From: Pseudomonadota bacterium
Lineage (GTDB): Bacteria > Desulfobacterota > Desulfobulbia > Desulfobulbales > Desulfocapsaceae
NCBI GenBank assembly: GCA_018821785.1
Contig: JAHJLI010000066.1
Span: 1 to 64,000, forward strand
Direction of reading: 5' to 3'
Length of the DNA stretch: 64,000 nt
Notes under the pieces: generated by a model
The model's database searches: none
Seen by the model: only the letters and a program-made list of their open reading frames with translations
What the model was told of the DNA's origin: nothing
Program-made: the position numbers and the translations under genes
Shown: positions 38,944-48,048 of the stretch, one piece after another
Numbering within the stretch: the first letter of the stretch is position 1
Layout: every line of letters starts with the position of its first letter

Positions 38944-39336
38944 CTGCAACGGCTGGCCCCAAGCAGATAGAGACACAGGTGTTTGTGATAACAACTCGAC
39001 AAGCCCTCGCCACACCGCCTGATCCAGCCGGTTGTAACAAAAAAGGGATCAAAAAAGGAAAAAAGGGGACATTACCCTGTTTATTTTTGTTATATTCTTA
39101 ATTCGTTGATTCATGCCATCATCTCCAGAACCACTTCCTCTGTTTCAAACCGAAGTCACTCCTCCAGGCAAAGTACTTTCCTGCCGGGAAAGCACCTCAC
39201 AAAAGGAAATAGTTGCGGTAAAAATTGTAGAAATTGTTATAAAAACAAAGAATATTCAAGTTCCATAAGACATAATACCCGTCCAAAGGCATGAGCTCTT
39301 AACCAGATAAAATTCCTAGTGGTTTACTGTGCATCG
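38944..39336. other. Intergenic region with REP-like sequence
   Basis: About 390 bases without a supported gene. At about 39057-39090 it contains AAAAGGGGACATTACCCTG followed by TTTATTTTT, of the short REP-like type also seen at 51539-51600 and 54071-54097. The downstream part is AT-rich and may hold the promoter of the channel gene. Confidence 0.4.
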
Positions 39337-41670
39337 ATGGCTGAAAAAAATAACACGTGGCCTATCTTTCTTTTTTGTATGATTATTTTCATTGCAGCTC
39401 AGGCAAATCCTGCCTGGTGTGCCGATCCTGAACCACGTCCGTTCAATTTTGAAAAAACCCAGGTCAAGATCAAAGAATTCTCCCGCCAGATAAAAGGTGG
39501 ATTGATTTCCCAGCAACAGTTCGATAACGCAAAAAAACAGACCGAGGAATTTATCCAGGCCGCCAACATCTGTATTGACACGACCACAAGCCAGATAAAT
39601 CGCCTTGAACAGGAAACGACCTCGCTGGGTCCTGTCGCCGAATACGATTCTGCAAAAACAATCAAGGAACGCAAAAATCTCCAGAAACAGCAACAGGCTC
39701 TTCTTGTGACCCTTTCGGAATGCCGATTGGCTGCCACCCTGGCCACACGTCTGGAAAATGAGATGGCGGAACACAACAAGCTGCTTCAGGCTGCCAGTTT
39801 TTTCTCAAGATCTCAGAATTTTTTTGACCGCTTGGCCGCAACTCTGCCGACATATGCAACATTTACCAACCAACTCAGTGAATATGTACTGGAGCAGGCC
39901 GGTCTTCGCAACCTGACCCTCCCCATGCTTCTCATCCTCACACTACTTACCGCTGGTGGAGCGTTTGCCGGTTTCAAGTTTTACCGCCTGCTGCAGCGGC
40001 GGATTTTCCTGTATCAGGGCCAACAGGGCGCCAAGCAGGGCCTTCCCGCTCTGGGTCTAATGGCCCTGCCCGTGGCCATGACAACGATCTTAGCTGGAGG
40101 CTACCTCCTGTACATCAATCAGGATACACTGCCACCGGTTTATGGGCCATGGTTGTGCTTTTCAATCGGCCTTCATAGTTTGTCGCTCTTGCTGTTTCGT
40201 CTCCGCCGCCACCTGCAACCTGCGCCTCCCGCTGCTCTGGCAACAGCCGCTTCGTACAACTGTTTCAATTTCCTGTCTTTTCTTGCGGTCATTTTGTTCT
40301 TTTCTACTCGCCTCGAACTCACTGATTTTACTGCCCTCGCCACACTCCTCCTTCTTAGCCAATCGGTCGTCATCTGCATGATCTGTGTCATTGGCTGGTG
40401 GTTTCTTTGGCCTATAAAACTGCCCGAGAGCCTTAACCGTCTGGAAAAATCCCGACAGGCAGGGATCACCATGCTATCGATCCTGGTAATGATCATCGAG
40501 CTCTCAGGCTATCGGAATTTCGCCCTGTTTATCCTGATCGGCATTCTCGGCACCTTTCTGCTCTCCACCCTGCTTCGATACAGCCTCTTCTTCATTGACC
40601 TAACTATCAGCGGATTTTTTACCGGCAAATATCACTGGCAGCAGGGACTGCGCCATAAACTCGGCCTTTCCGCCCAGGATAATCTGACCGGCATGACTTG
40701 GATTAGGTTTATCTTCAAGCTCCTCGCCTGGTCCATCGGCTTCTTACTTTTCCTGCAACTCTGGGGACTTCCAGAGTCAGGGGGAAAGAAAATCCACGGT
40801 TATCTGATGGATGGGTTTTCTCTTGGTGGACTTGTTATCGCCCCGGCCCGGATCATCTTCGGCGTTTTTATCTTTGCCTGCGGCTGGACCCTTGTCTCCT
40901 GGGTCAAAATGCAGATGGAAAAAAGATGGTTGAGTGAGGCCGGTTTATCTCTCAGCGCCGAGGAAACACTGGTTACCATGACCGGCTACTGCGGCTTTGC
41001 CCTGGCTCTCATCGTCGGTCTTTCGGTTACCGGATTCAGCTTTTCCAATCTCGCGGTCATTGCCGGAGCATTGTCGGTAGGTATCGGTTTCGGCATGCAG
41101 AATATCGTCAATAACTTTGTTTCCGGCCTGATTATCCTCTTTGAACGCCCAGTAAAGCGGGGGGATTGGATCAAGATCGGCGACACCGAAGGCTATGTCC
41201 AGAAGATCAGTGTCCGGTCGACACTGATTCAAACGTTTGATCGCTCTGATGTCATCGTCCCCAATTCGGAACTGATCTCCAACCAGGTCACCAATATGAT
41301 GCTGAACGACAACTTCGGTCGCCTCATAGTGCCGGTCGGTGTTGCCTACGGCAGCGACACCGACCTGGTGCGCACAATCCTCCTAGAGATCGCCGCAAAC
41401 AATGAAGAGGTCATCAACGACGGTTCGGCACCTACACCGATTGTGCTGTTTCTCGCCTTCGGGGAAAGCTCCCTGGACTTTGAACTGCGCTGCCATCTCG
41501 CCCATATCGACAAACGGCTACTCGTTAAAAGTGCCATCAATTTCGAAATCGACCGAGCCTTCCGCGAACACAAAATTTCAATACCTTTCCCCCAGCGCGA
41601 TCTGTATATCAAAGAGTTTCCAATCCCGCCGCCAATGGCGACAACACAGAACTCTGTCACAGATGAGTGA
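39337..41670 (+). CDS. Large MscS-family mechanosensitive channel
   Basis: 777 residues. Signal peptide to about ...NPAWCA, then a coiled-coil-rich periplasmic region (about 25-170), about ten membrane helices, and a C-terminal MscS domain: VIAGALSVGIGFGMQNIVNN, the beta domain FERPVKRGDWIKIGDTEG and VIVPNSELISNQVTNMM. This matches the longer KefA/MscM-like group that protects against osmotic downshock. The start is uncertain: ATG 39337 is preferred because it gives a normal signal peptide, but a GTG at 39319 is in frame and neither has a clear ribosome site. Confidence 0.92.
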   Translation: MAEKNNTWPIFLFCMIIFIAAQANPAWCADPEPRPFNFEKTQVKIKEFSRQIKGGLISQQQFDNAKKQTEEFIQAANICIDTTTSQINRLEQETTSLGPVAEYDSAKTIKERKNLQKQQQALLVTLSECRLAATLATRLENEMAEHNKLLQAASFFSRSQNFFDRLAATLPTYATFTNQLSEYVLEQAGLRNLTLPMLLILTLLTAGGAFAGFKFYRLLQRRIFLYQGQQGAKQGLPALGLMALPVAMTTILAGGYLLYINQDTLPPVYGPWLCFSIGLHSLSLLLFRLRRHLQPAPPAALATAASYNCFNFLSFLAVILFFSTRLELTDFTALATLLLLSQSVVICMICVIGWWFLWPIKLPESLNRLEKSRQAGITMLSILVMIIELSGYRNFALFILIGILGTFLLSTLLRYSLFFIDLTISGFFTGKYHWQQGLRHKLGLSAQDNLTGMTWIRFIFKLLAWSIGFLLFLQLWGLPESGGKKIHGYLMDGFSLGGLVIAPARIIFGVFIFACGWTLVSWVKMQMEKRWLSEAGLSLSAEETLVTMTGYCGFALALIVGLSVTGFSFSNLAVIAGALSVGIGFGMQNIVNNFVSGLIILFERPVKRGDWIKIGDTEGYVQKISVRSTLIQTFDRSDVIVPNSELISNQVTNMMLNDNFGRLIVPVGVAYGSDTDLVRTILLEIAANNEEVINDGSAPTPIVLFLAFGESSLDFELRCHLAHIDKRLLVKSAINFEIDRAFREHKISIPFPQRDLYIKEFPIPPPMATTQNSVTDE

Positions 41671-41748
41671 TCGTTAAATGAGATTGATCATGCACCAGCA
41701 AAGGATGCCGGCAAAAAGACGATTCAGCTTGTGCTTTACCTTAGCTCC

Positions 41749-42771
41749 TTATTGTTTACCTGTGACACGCTGGGCCCAGGTGGCAAGAATCTGTTGTCGC
41801 TCCGCACCAATTTTTACGATATCCGCAGAGATCAGGTCTGCCAGTACAACACCGTCCATTTCCTTTGGAATGGCGATTTCCGGACGAACCATGATTCGCG
41901 GGTCTTTCCCCTGGATAATTCGCTGGCCTTCAACGCTCAGCACCCAGTCGACAAAGGCCTTGGCGGCTACCGGATTCCTGGCGTTCTTGAAAATCGCCAC
42001 TGCCGACGGCATCCAGGGAATCCCGTCTTTTGGGAAAACCGCCTGCACCGGCGATTTCTCTTTCAAGGTGATCAATTCTTTCGACAAAGGGACGATGGAA
42101 ACGGCCATCTGCCCGGCGACAACTCTTTTCTGCGGATCGCTGCTGCTTTTTGTGAAAAACGCGACATTTTTGCCGAGGGCTTCGAAGTATTTCCATCCCT
42201 CCTCCGCACCTAACTTCTGAAGAAGGCAGGCCAGCACGGTAAACGTAGTGGCGGAGATGGCCGGATCGGCAACCAGCACCGCATCTTTATATTCAGCTGT
42301 GATAAGATCGGCCCAAAACTGCGGGACCGGCAAATTTTTTTCGGCCAGCACATCGGTGTTGACAAGAAATCCGGCCATTACCAGCGACACTCCGGTCCAG
42401 TATCCGTCCGGATCTTTGTATTGAGTGGGAACAGTCTGCGCCTCCGGCGACCGATACGCATCCAGCAATCCCATTTCTCTGGCTTTGATAAAACTGTCCG
42501 CTCCACCACCAAACCACACATCGGCCATGGGCTTTCCACCTTCCGGCTCTGCTCTTGCCAGAACCTCCCCTGAAGACATGTCGAGAAAATCGATGAGAAT
42601 CCCGGTTTTTTTGTGGAATTCGGTGAAAATTTCACCCTTGCCATTATAAGCGGCTACCACCGTGAGCGTTGGCTTTTCAGCGGACACAGCCAAAGTCCCA
42701 ACCATCGTCGAAAAGAAAACGGCAAGGGTTAACAACCCTGTGGCTTTGATGGGACAAGTTACATGCAGCAT
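41749..42771 (-). CDS. Iron-type ABC transporter substrate-binding protein
   Basis: 340 residues from ATG 42771 with AAGGAG seven bases upstream. A signal peptide (to about LAVSA) precedes a type-II periplasmic binding fold resembling Fe3+-binding AfuA/FbpA-type proteins: LTVVAAYNGKGEIFTEFHKK, ADVWFGGGADSFIKAREMGL, and FVDWVLSVEGQRIIQ near the end. The ligand may be ferric iron, a phosphonate or another anion. No permease or ATPase is beside it, so it is either an orphan or a partner of a distant transporter. It is convergent with the channel gene. Confidence 0.88.
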   Translation of the reverse strand: MLHVTCPIKATGLLTLAVFFSTMVGTLAVSAEKPTLTVVAAYNGKGEIFTEFHKKTGILIDFLDMSSGEVLARAEPEGGKPMADVWFGGGADSFIKAREMGLLDAYRSPEAQTVPTQYKDPDGYWTGVSLVMAGFLVNTDVLAEKNLPVPQFWADLITAEYKDAVLVADPAISATTFTVLACLLQKLGAEEGWKYFEALGKNVAFFTKSSSDPQKRVVAGQMAVSIVPLSKELITLKEKSPVQAVFPKDGIPWMPSAVAIFKNARNPVAAKAFVDWVLSVEGQRIIQGKDPRIMVRPEIAIPKEMDGVVLADLISADIVKIGAERQQILATWAQRVTGKQ

Positions 42772-43006
42772 GGTTATCTCCTTCAATTCGTTACAAACGG
42801 TATGATACTCTAGCAAAAAGGCATTTCTCCCTTAGCCGTCTGCATTTCAATGACTTCGGGCTGGACCGGCAAGTTCGGATCCTCTCACACATACGCTGTG
42901 ATTTTTAAAGCACCCGTTGGCGCCTGTCAATATAGATTGTGTCCTTGCCCCTTCTCTTGCACTGGCCGATTGCCGCAAACCTCCAGCACCAAACAGACGT
43001 TATGGG

Positions 43007-43066
43007 CCGTTACGAAATAATCTCGCTATTTTCATCCATTTCGTTACGGCTCCTTACGCCGTAACG
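43007..43066. repeat. Nested inverted repeats
   Basis: CCGTTACGAAAT (43008-43019) pairs with ATTTCGTTACGG with one mismatch, and CGTTACGGC (43042-43050) pairs perfectly with GCCGTAACG (43058-43066). The shared CGTTACGG arm allows two alternative hairpins. Confidence 0.5.
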
Positions 43067-43136
43067 AGCACTCTTCCGGCCAGGTTATTATTTGATAACG
43101 GCTTCGCGGCTAAAATGTCAAAGCATTGTTGAACTC

Positions 43137-43165
43137 TTGCCTTGATCCTTTGTGTAAGCTATTAT
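43137..43165 (+). promoter_or_regulatory. Sigma-70-type promoter candidate for the small Lys-rich gene
   Basis: TTGCCT, a 17-base spacer and TATTAT (five of six -10 consensus bases). It is about 145 bases upstream of the ATG at 43311. Confidence 0.4.
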
Positions 43166-43310
43166 TGATGTGTACTGGTAGTGTGACGCCGCTTGCGGCC
43201 AACGCCACATGCATTATTATTTTGTTGGCTGATAATATTGTTAACGGAGCAGTTGTAAGTACGAGACGGTTACCCCGAAATTCAATACTTTATTCAAAGG
43301 AGAACAAACC

Positions 43311-43439
43311 ATGTCCAAGGGAAAAGACACCAAAAAAGAGGAAAAGAAGAAACCGGCAATGACTCAAAAAGAAAAAAAGGCCGCTAAAAAGAACAAAAAC
43401 GAGTCCAGCGATTTCATGATCAACGAAAAAAAGAAGTAA
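43311..43439 (+). CDS. Small Lys-rich 42-residue protein
   Basis: Begins MSKGKDTKKEEKKKPAM; about 40% lysine. The ribosome site AAAGGAGA seven to eight bases before the ATG is strong and supports translation. There is no membrane segment or cysteine. The highly charged, probably disordered chain might bind nucleic acid or ribosomes, but nothing in the sequence proves this. It lies upstream of an RluA-type gene on the same strand. Confidence 0.65.
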   Translation: MSKGKDTKKEEKKKPAMTQKEKKAAKKNKNESSDFMINEKKK

Positions 43440-43589
43440 GCCGTCGTCTAAAAATAACCTTGGCCAATGAAGTCCCGGAAAAGACATAAGGATCCACAGC
43501 AAAACAAAGAAAATGAACATGTCCTTTTATAACGGCTCCTCAACAGCGGCAACCTTACAAAAGTCTCGAGTGTAACGACAGGAGTCATT

Positions 43590-44480
43590 TTGGGTATTGC
43601 CTTGGGAACATCGGTAGTTTATCTGCCGGACACCGGTGTTCCATATCCGACACTGCTCGTCTTTCTTGCTGAGCGGTTTCCGAAAATTCCGCAGGAGACG
43701 TGGATTGAACGTATTACCGCCGGCAAGGTCTTGACCGAGGAGGGCCAGCCGATTACCCTGGAAACCACCTATCTACCAGACAAACGACTGTTCTATTATC
43801 GTGAGGTAGTCGAAGAACCGGTGATTCCCTTTCAAGAAGAAATCCTATTTCATAACGAGCATCTGCTGGTTGCCTGCAAACCCCCCTTTCTGCCGGTCAC
43901 ACCAACCGGGCCCTATGTCCGGGAAACACTGATCAACAGGCTTAAGGAACGGACAGGCAACCCGTTCCTATCCCCGATCAACAGGATTGACAGGGAAACC
44001 TCCGGCCTCGTTCTCGTCTCGGCAAACAAAACAAGTCGGGGTGCGTACCAGAAGCTGTTCATGGATGGACAGGTTCGCAAGACCTACTTAGCGATCGCCT
44101 ATTTCCCCGAGGATTTGGGACGGAGCCATTGGCTGGTCGAGAACCGGATTGAAGAGGGCGAGCCATGGTTTCGGATGCGCACCTGCGACGGAACGGTTAA
44201 TGCCCGAAGCCTTATCCGTCTGGTTCAGGCCACAAAAGGACAGGCCCTCTTTGAACTCGATCCCCTTACCGGCAAAAAACACCAGCTGCGCCTGCATTTA
44301 AGCGGCCTTGGCTGCCCCATCATCCATGACCGATGCTACCCGATACTCCTTGAGAAAAAACCGGATGACTTCAGTCGACCACTGCAGCTTTTATCGAAAA
44401 AAATCGAATTTCAAGATCCCATAAACGGCAAGGAAATGGTTTTTGAGGCGATGCGAACTCTGTCGTTGCCCGTAGGCTAA
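43590..44480 (+). CDS. RluA-family pseudouridine synthase
   Basis: 296 residues from a TTG start (GGAG seven bases upstream). The catalytic motif is SPINRIDRETSGLVLVS (Asp in NRIDxETSG, with Asn instead of the common His). An earlier block LLVACKPPFLPVTP and the later GKKHQLRLHLSGLGCPIIHD are also typical. It converts uridine to pseudouridine in rRNA or tRNA; which site is not predictable. An N-terminal part of about 80 residues contains an S4-like region (RITAGKVLTEEGQPI). Confidence 0.92.
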   Translation: MGIALGTSVVYLPDTGVPYPTLLVFLAERFPKIPQETWIERITAGKVLTEEGQPITLETTYLPDKRLFYYREVVEEPVIPFQEEILFHNEHLLVACKPPFLPVTPTGPYVRETLINRLKERTGNPFLSPINRIDRETSGLVLVSANKTSRGAYQKLFMDGQVRKTYLAIAYFPEDLGRSHWLVENRIEEGEPWFRMRTCDGTVNARSLIRLVQATKGQALFELDPLTGKKHQLRLHLSGLGCPIIHDRCYPILLEKKPDDFSRPLQLLSKKIEFQDPINGKEMVFEAMRTLSLPVG

Positions 44481-44553
44481 CAACATTTTTTATAAAATTC
44501 GCCGATAGGTGCCGGGCCGATACCGCAGCAGCCACCGATGATCCGCACCTCCA
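44477..44553 (-). pseudogene. Remnant of homocysteine S-methyltransferase C-terminus
   Basis: Read on the minus strand the fragment gives EVRIIGGCCGIGPAPIGEFY and ends KKCC-stop. GGCCG is the zinc-ligand motif of homocysteine methyltransferases (MetH/BHMT type), normally near the C-terminus. An in-frame stop lies just upstream, so nothing else of the gene is present. It overlaps the stop of the RluA gene. Confidence 0.55.
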
Positions 44554-44575
44554 ATAATCACCAATCCAATATGCA

Positions 44576-45328
44576 TCAGAGACTGGAATTATCTTGTGCC
44601 TGTGGGACGACACCTTTGTTCTTTGCCCTGGCAGCCAGCAGCCTGCCACAGAAAAGTACCAGAAACGCGCCAACTGCTGCAGCCGAGTAATAAACCAGCC
44701 GGGAGGTCGTCATTATGCCGAAATTGTCGGCGGCAAACTTCACCAGAAAAGGGTCGGTGATAGCCATTTCCCCGGCGATCCAACCAAGCAGCATGCCACC
44801 CAAGGTGATGATGATCGGGAACCGGTCCATAAGTCTCACCACCAGCTGACTGCCGCCGACAATAATGGGAATACTCACCACAAGGCCGAAGATGACGAGC
44901 ACCATTTTATGTTCTCCTCCGGCTCCCTCCGCGGCCCCGGCTATTGCGATAACGTTGTCGAGACTCATAATAAAATCGGCGACGATGACGGTCTTGACCG
45001 CCCCCCACAGCCTTTCACTGCCCTCAACTTTACTGTGTTTGTCATCCTCTTCAGGCAGCAGCAGCTTGATACCGATCCAAAGTAACAGGACTGCGCCAGC
45101 CAACTTCAACAACGGCACACTGAGCAGACTCAGTGCGAAAAAAATCAGCACAACCCGCAGAAAAATAGCACCCGCAGTACCCCAGAGGATGCCGAGGGTT
45201 CGTTGTTTTGGCGGGAGTCTTCGACAGGCAAGAGCAATAACCACGGCATTGTCGCCTCCGAGGAGGATATCAATCATGATGATCTTAACAACTGCCAGCC
45301 AAAACTCAGGGTGAAAGGCAAATTCCAT
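44576..45328 (-). CDS. TerC-family integral membrane protein
   Basis: 250 residues with about seven to eight membrane helices. Family signatures are DILLGGDNAVVIALACRRLP and VADFIMSLDNVIAIAG, containing the paired acidic/Asn residues thought to bind metal. TerC/YjbE/Alx-type proteins act in manganese or other metal export and stress tolerance. The short hairpin at 45338-45354 lies just upstream. I looked for a yybP-ykoY manganese riboswitch in the leader and did not recognise one. Confidence 0.92.
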   Translation of the reverse strand: MEFAFHPEFWLAVVKIIMIDILLGGDNAVVIALACRRLPPKQRTLGILWGTAGAIFLRVVLIFFALSLLSVPLLKLAGAVLLLWIGIKLLLPEEDDKHSKVEGSERLWGAVKTVIVADFIMSLDNVIAIAGAAEGAGGEHKMVLVIFGLVVSIPIIVGGSQLVVRLMDRFPIIITLGGMLLGWIAGEMAITDPFLVKFAADNFGIMTTSRLVYYSAAAVGAFLVLFCGRLLAARAKNKGVVPQAQDNSSL

Positions 45329-45337
45329 AATATTCCA

Positions 45338-45354
45338 ACCGGAAGGGTTCCGGT
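45338..45354. promoter_or_regulatory. Short hairpin upstream of terC-like gene
   Basis: ACCGGAA-GGG-TTCCGGT, a perfect 7-bp stem ten bases before the ATG. It might occlude the ribosome site or end transcription from upstream; the function is a guess. Confidence 0.3.
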
Positions 45355-45723
45355 CTCTTTTAATTTATTCCGATCTTGATAAAAATTGATGTGCTAACAA
45401 GCAAAGACCAGTTATCAGATGGTGCAAAAAACCTTAAGAGTCTAACATATGTACCCTTTTTCGGCAATCCCCCCGCCATTCTCCCTGCTTTTTTCTCGGT
45501 GCGCTGCCCCGGATGACATGTCTCTTCCCATCCCCCTTTAAAAACGAGGAAGTCATGTGACGGCTGGGCTGAAACAACATTCCGGAAGAGCATCAGTCTG
45601 GATCTGGGAATGATCCGCCGACCAGGAACAAACCGACTTTCCCGATAAACGTGCTTTGTTCTTGCATTCTTCAGGTGAAGGCAATAACGTAACTCTTGCA
45701 AAAAAATCACCAGCCACCAATCA

Positions 45724-45797
45724 ATACCCAGATAAACGAAATATATCGCTTAGAAAAAATCTTCGCAAAAAACATACGAATAATTTTTCTAAGGGGC
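45724..45797 (-). repeat. Bipartite palindromic intergenic repeat, copy g
   Basis: On the minus strand CCCCTTAGAAAAATTATTCG ... GAAGATTTTTTCTAAG, then a decayed CGTTTATCTGGG end. Its last bases on the plus strand (TAAGGGG) supply the ribosome-binding sequence of the following exporter gene. Confidence 0.6.
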
Positions 45798-45811
45798 AAA
45801 AGCAAAAAATC

Positions 45812-46831
45812 ATGAGACACGACCAGACCGTCCTTATATCAAACAACATACCAGCCCGTCTATCCTATACAATAGTCTTTCTCGGCCTGGCCTTTGTCGG
45901 CCTGCTTGATCTGACTACTCTTCTGCTGACCGGCCTGTTCACCATCTTTGCCCTGCGAAAATTCTGCTTCGGTGGTCGCAAATGGCTCGCTATTATTCTC
46001 GGGGCTATCCTGCTGACCGCCTTTGGCGCAGGTCTTTATCTTTTTTTAAAGACGGCGGTGACTGAGGTGCCGGAGATCGCCCGACGTTCCATCCCGGTGG
46101 TTATCGAATACGCCGAGAAGCTCGGCATCGACCCGTGGTTCGCCAATTTTACCGAATTGAAGAGCAATGCCCTGAAATTTGCCATGGAAAAACTGCACAA
46201 CATTGGTAAATACACCCAATTCATCCTGATCCATTTGGTCACCTTTATCATCGGGCTGGTCATTGCCGTCGGCGCCTTTATTAATAGTCGCCCCCTTGAT
46301 GACCAGGAACCGGTCCTGGTCCGCAACAACCTCTATGATCGGACCTTCGCCGAACTGATGGCCCGGGCCAATACCTTCTACCTCAGCTTTGCCACGGTCC
46401 TGGGTGCGCAGATCGTCATCTCTTCTATAAATACCACACTCACCAGTGTCTTTTTGTTCTACAACCATTACCCCTTTGCCATGGTCATTACCGGTTTGAC
46501 CTTTGTTTTCGGACTCATGCCCATCGTCGGCAACCTGATGAGCAATACCATCATCATCAGTGTCGGCCTGACCATTTCGCCGAACATGGCCATTTGGGCC
46601 TTGTGCTTTCTCGTGTTTATTCACAAACTGGAGTTTTTCCTGAACAGCAAGATAATCGGCGACCGTATTAAAAACCCGATGTGGCTGACATTACTTGGTC
46701 TTTTGCTCGGAGAAAAGCTCATGGGTATCCCAGGGATGATACTGGCACCGGTCCTCCTCCATTATATCAAGGTTGAGGCATCCGGTAATACCCTGGAGGA
46801 TGTGTCCAGTCCAACTGCCGGCAACCAGTGA
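45812..46831 (+). CDS. AI-2E family transporter (PerM-like)
   Basis: 339 residues from ATG 45812, with AAGGGG about 14 bases upstream (inside repeat copy g). About seven membrane helices with the family's long amphipathic middle region, and motifs NTTLTSVFLFYNHYPFAMVI and GIPGMILAPVLLHYIK. Members of the family export autoinducer-2 or act as ion antiporters. The upstream open frame from 45656 crosses the repeat and is not used. Confidence 0.88.
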   Translation: MRHDQTVLISNNIPARLSYTIVFLGLAFVGLLDLTTLLLTGLFTIFALRKFCFGGRKWLAIILGAILLTAFGAGLYLFLKTAVTEVPEIARRSIPVVIEYAEKLGIDPWFANFTELKSNALKFAMEKLHNIGKYTQFILIHLVTFIIGLVIAVGAFINSRPLDDQEPVLVRNNLYDRTFAELMARANTFYLSFATVLGAQIVISSINTTLTSVFLFYNHYPFAMVITGLTFVFGLMPIVGNLMSNTIIISVGLTISPNMAIWALCFLVFIHKLEFFLNSKIIGDRIKNPMWLTLLGLLLGEKLMGIPGMILAPVLLHYIKVEASGNTLEDVSSPTAGNQ

Positions 46832-46839
46832 ACAGCCCC

Positions 46840-47607
46840 TTAGCGTAGCTGGCCAATATAATCAGCAAGAATCTGCAAGACCCTCTCTGACTGCTCCTGG
46901 TGGGGCGCATGACCACAGTTTTCAACAAAAACCGGCACTGCAATGCCGGAAGATTTCGCAACTATAGATTCTACCTGTCGCTCCGTGCCATACTGATCAC
47001 CGCTGCCTTGAAGGATCAGGAGAGGGCATTCTATCGATGGTAATAAATATTCAATATTCCAAGACTTAAACCACTCGCTTAACCAGGTGGTTGCCCATGC
47101 TTGAAAGAGGCCACCGGTTTTCTCCCCGTGATATTTGAAAAGTCCGCGAAAATGGCCTTCTTCATAGGCTTCTACCGCAGACTCAATTCCCCGCAAGGTT
47201 TCCGGCTCGACAAAAACATGGGCCGCCTCGGTGATAATTGCCTTGAGATGGGGCGATTTCTCAGCGCCGAAGATGAGGCTGATACTGCCGCCGTCAGAAT
47301 GACCTATGAGGACAAAGGCTTTCCCCAAAAGTGTCTTTTCAAGAACTTCCGGCAACTCGCCCAAAGCATAATCATGGAGATAGTGAATCGTCCTGGAGTG
47401 TTGTAAAGGCGAGGATTTTCCATAACCTGACCTGTCATACACCAGCCCTGGACAGTTGGTCATACGACAAAGCTGATCTGGAAAATCCTTCCACATGGCG
47501 GTGCAACCCAGCCCTTCATGAAGAAAGACCAAATAGAGATTGTTCTCATCGCCCGAGATCAAACGATAATAAATTTCCTGGCCGCTCTTGAGATGGAGGG
47601 TGCTCAT
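46840..47607 (-). CDS. Alpha/beta-fold hydrolase
   Basis: 255 residues. The nucleophile elbow is LIGHSDGGSISLIFGA (Ser in GHSDG), the acid is probably Asp in LILQGSGDQYGT, and His is in ENCGHAPHQEQ. The oxyanion region is FLHEGLGC. This is a serine hydrolase of unknown substrate (esterase, lactonase or C-C hydrolase). It lies 21 bases downstream of the small protein gene at 47629-48048. Confidence 0.9.
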   Translation of the reverse strand: MSTLHLKSGQEIYYRLISGDENNLYLVFLHEGLGCTAMWKDFPDQLCRMTNCPGLVYDRSGYGKSSPLQHSRTIHYLHDYALGELPEVLEKTLLGKAFVLIGHSDGGSISLIFGAEKSPHLKAIITEAAHVFVEPETLRGIESAVEAYEEGHFRGLFKYHGEKTGGLFQAWATTWLSEWFKSWNIEYLLPSIECPLLILQGSGDQYGTERQVESIVAKSSGIAVPVFVENCGHAPHQEQSERVLQILADYIGQLR

Positions 47608-47628
47608 GGGCTAATTTTCATCAAATCC

Positions 47629-48048
47629 TCATGGGAAGCCGATAGTAATCCGGTCATCGCCGCCCTCATGTCGTGATTTAATTTTCAGATCCATACTATT
47701 GTTGCCGATACCAAAGGCGAGAACCGTTTTCTCTTTATCCTTTTCGATATGGGTCATCGCCCGTATCGCCTCGACGACCTTCCTAGCTACGGCCGAATCG
47801 GGGGCGGGCAATTCGCCTTGCCGATATTCAGCAGTCACCTTGACCTTACCATCCCTGGTGCTTGTCAGGGAAATCTTTTCGGCATTGCTGTTGATACCGT
47901 GTAAAACTGCAAGGGCAATCCACTTCAAAGCAGCCTCATCTTCTTCAGGAGTACGACCGATATCGGACATTCCCTTGAGCGGGTCTGTGGTGGCAAAGCA
48001 ATCGCAGAGTTCTTGAACTTTCAAATGGATATTTGCAGAGTCTTTCAT
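47629..48048 (-). CDS. Hypothetical protein, probably cytoplasmic
   Basis: 139 residues with no signal peptide or membrane helix. Features: a helix with CDCFATTDPLKGM, an alpha-helical ALKWIALAVLHGI, and a beta-rich second half (KISLTSTRDGKVKVTAEYRQ). I do not recognise the family. The ATG has a usable ribosome site. It probably forms a two-gene unit with the hydrolase. Confidence 0.65.
   Translation of the reverse strand: MKDSANIHLKVQELCDCFATTDPLKGMSDIGRTPEEDEAALKWIALAVLHGINSNAEKISLTSTRDGKVKVTAEYRQGELPAPDSAVARKVVEAIRAMTHIEKDKEKTVLAFGIGNNSMDLKIKSRHEGGDDRITIGFP

Larger units (their letters stand above)
42772..43310. other. Intergenic region with nested inverted repeats and a promoter
   Basis: About 540 bases without a supported gene. 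It carries the inverted repeats at 43007-43066 and a sigma-70-type promoter at 43137-43165. An ORF on the plus strand from 43126 is out of frame with the small gene at 43311 and is not supported. Confidence 0.5.

Noticed and set aside
39106..39294. 62-codon ORF on plus upstream of the channel gene
   Set aside because: No ribosome site and low-complexity Ser/Lys-rich composition.
43126..43362. 78-codon ORF on plus
   Set aside because: Overlaps the Lys-rich gene in another frame; lacks a ribosome site.
45329..45460. yybP-ykoY (Mn) riboswitch ahead of the TerC gene
   Set aside because: The conserved loops were not recognised; only a 7-bp hairpin is evident.
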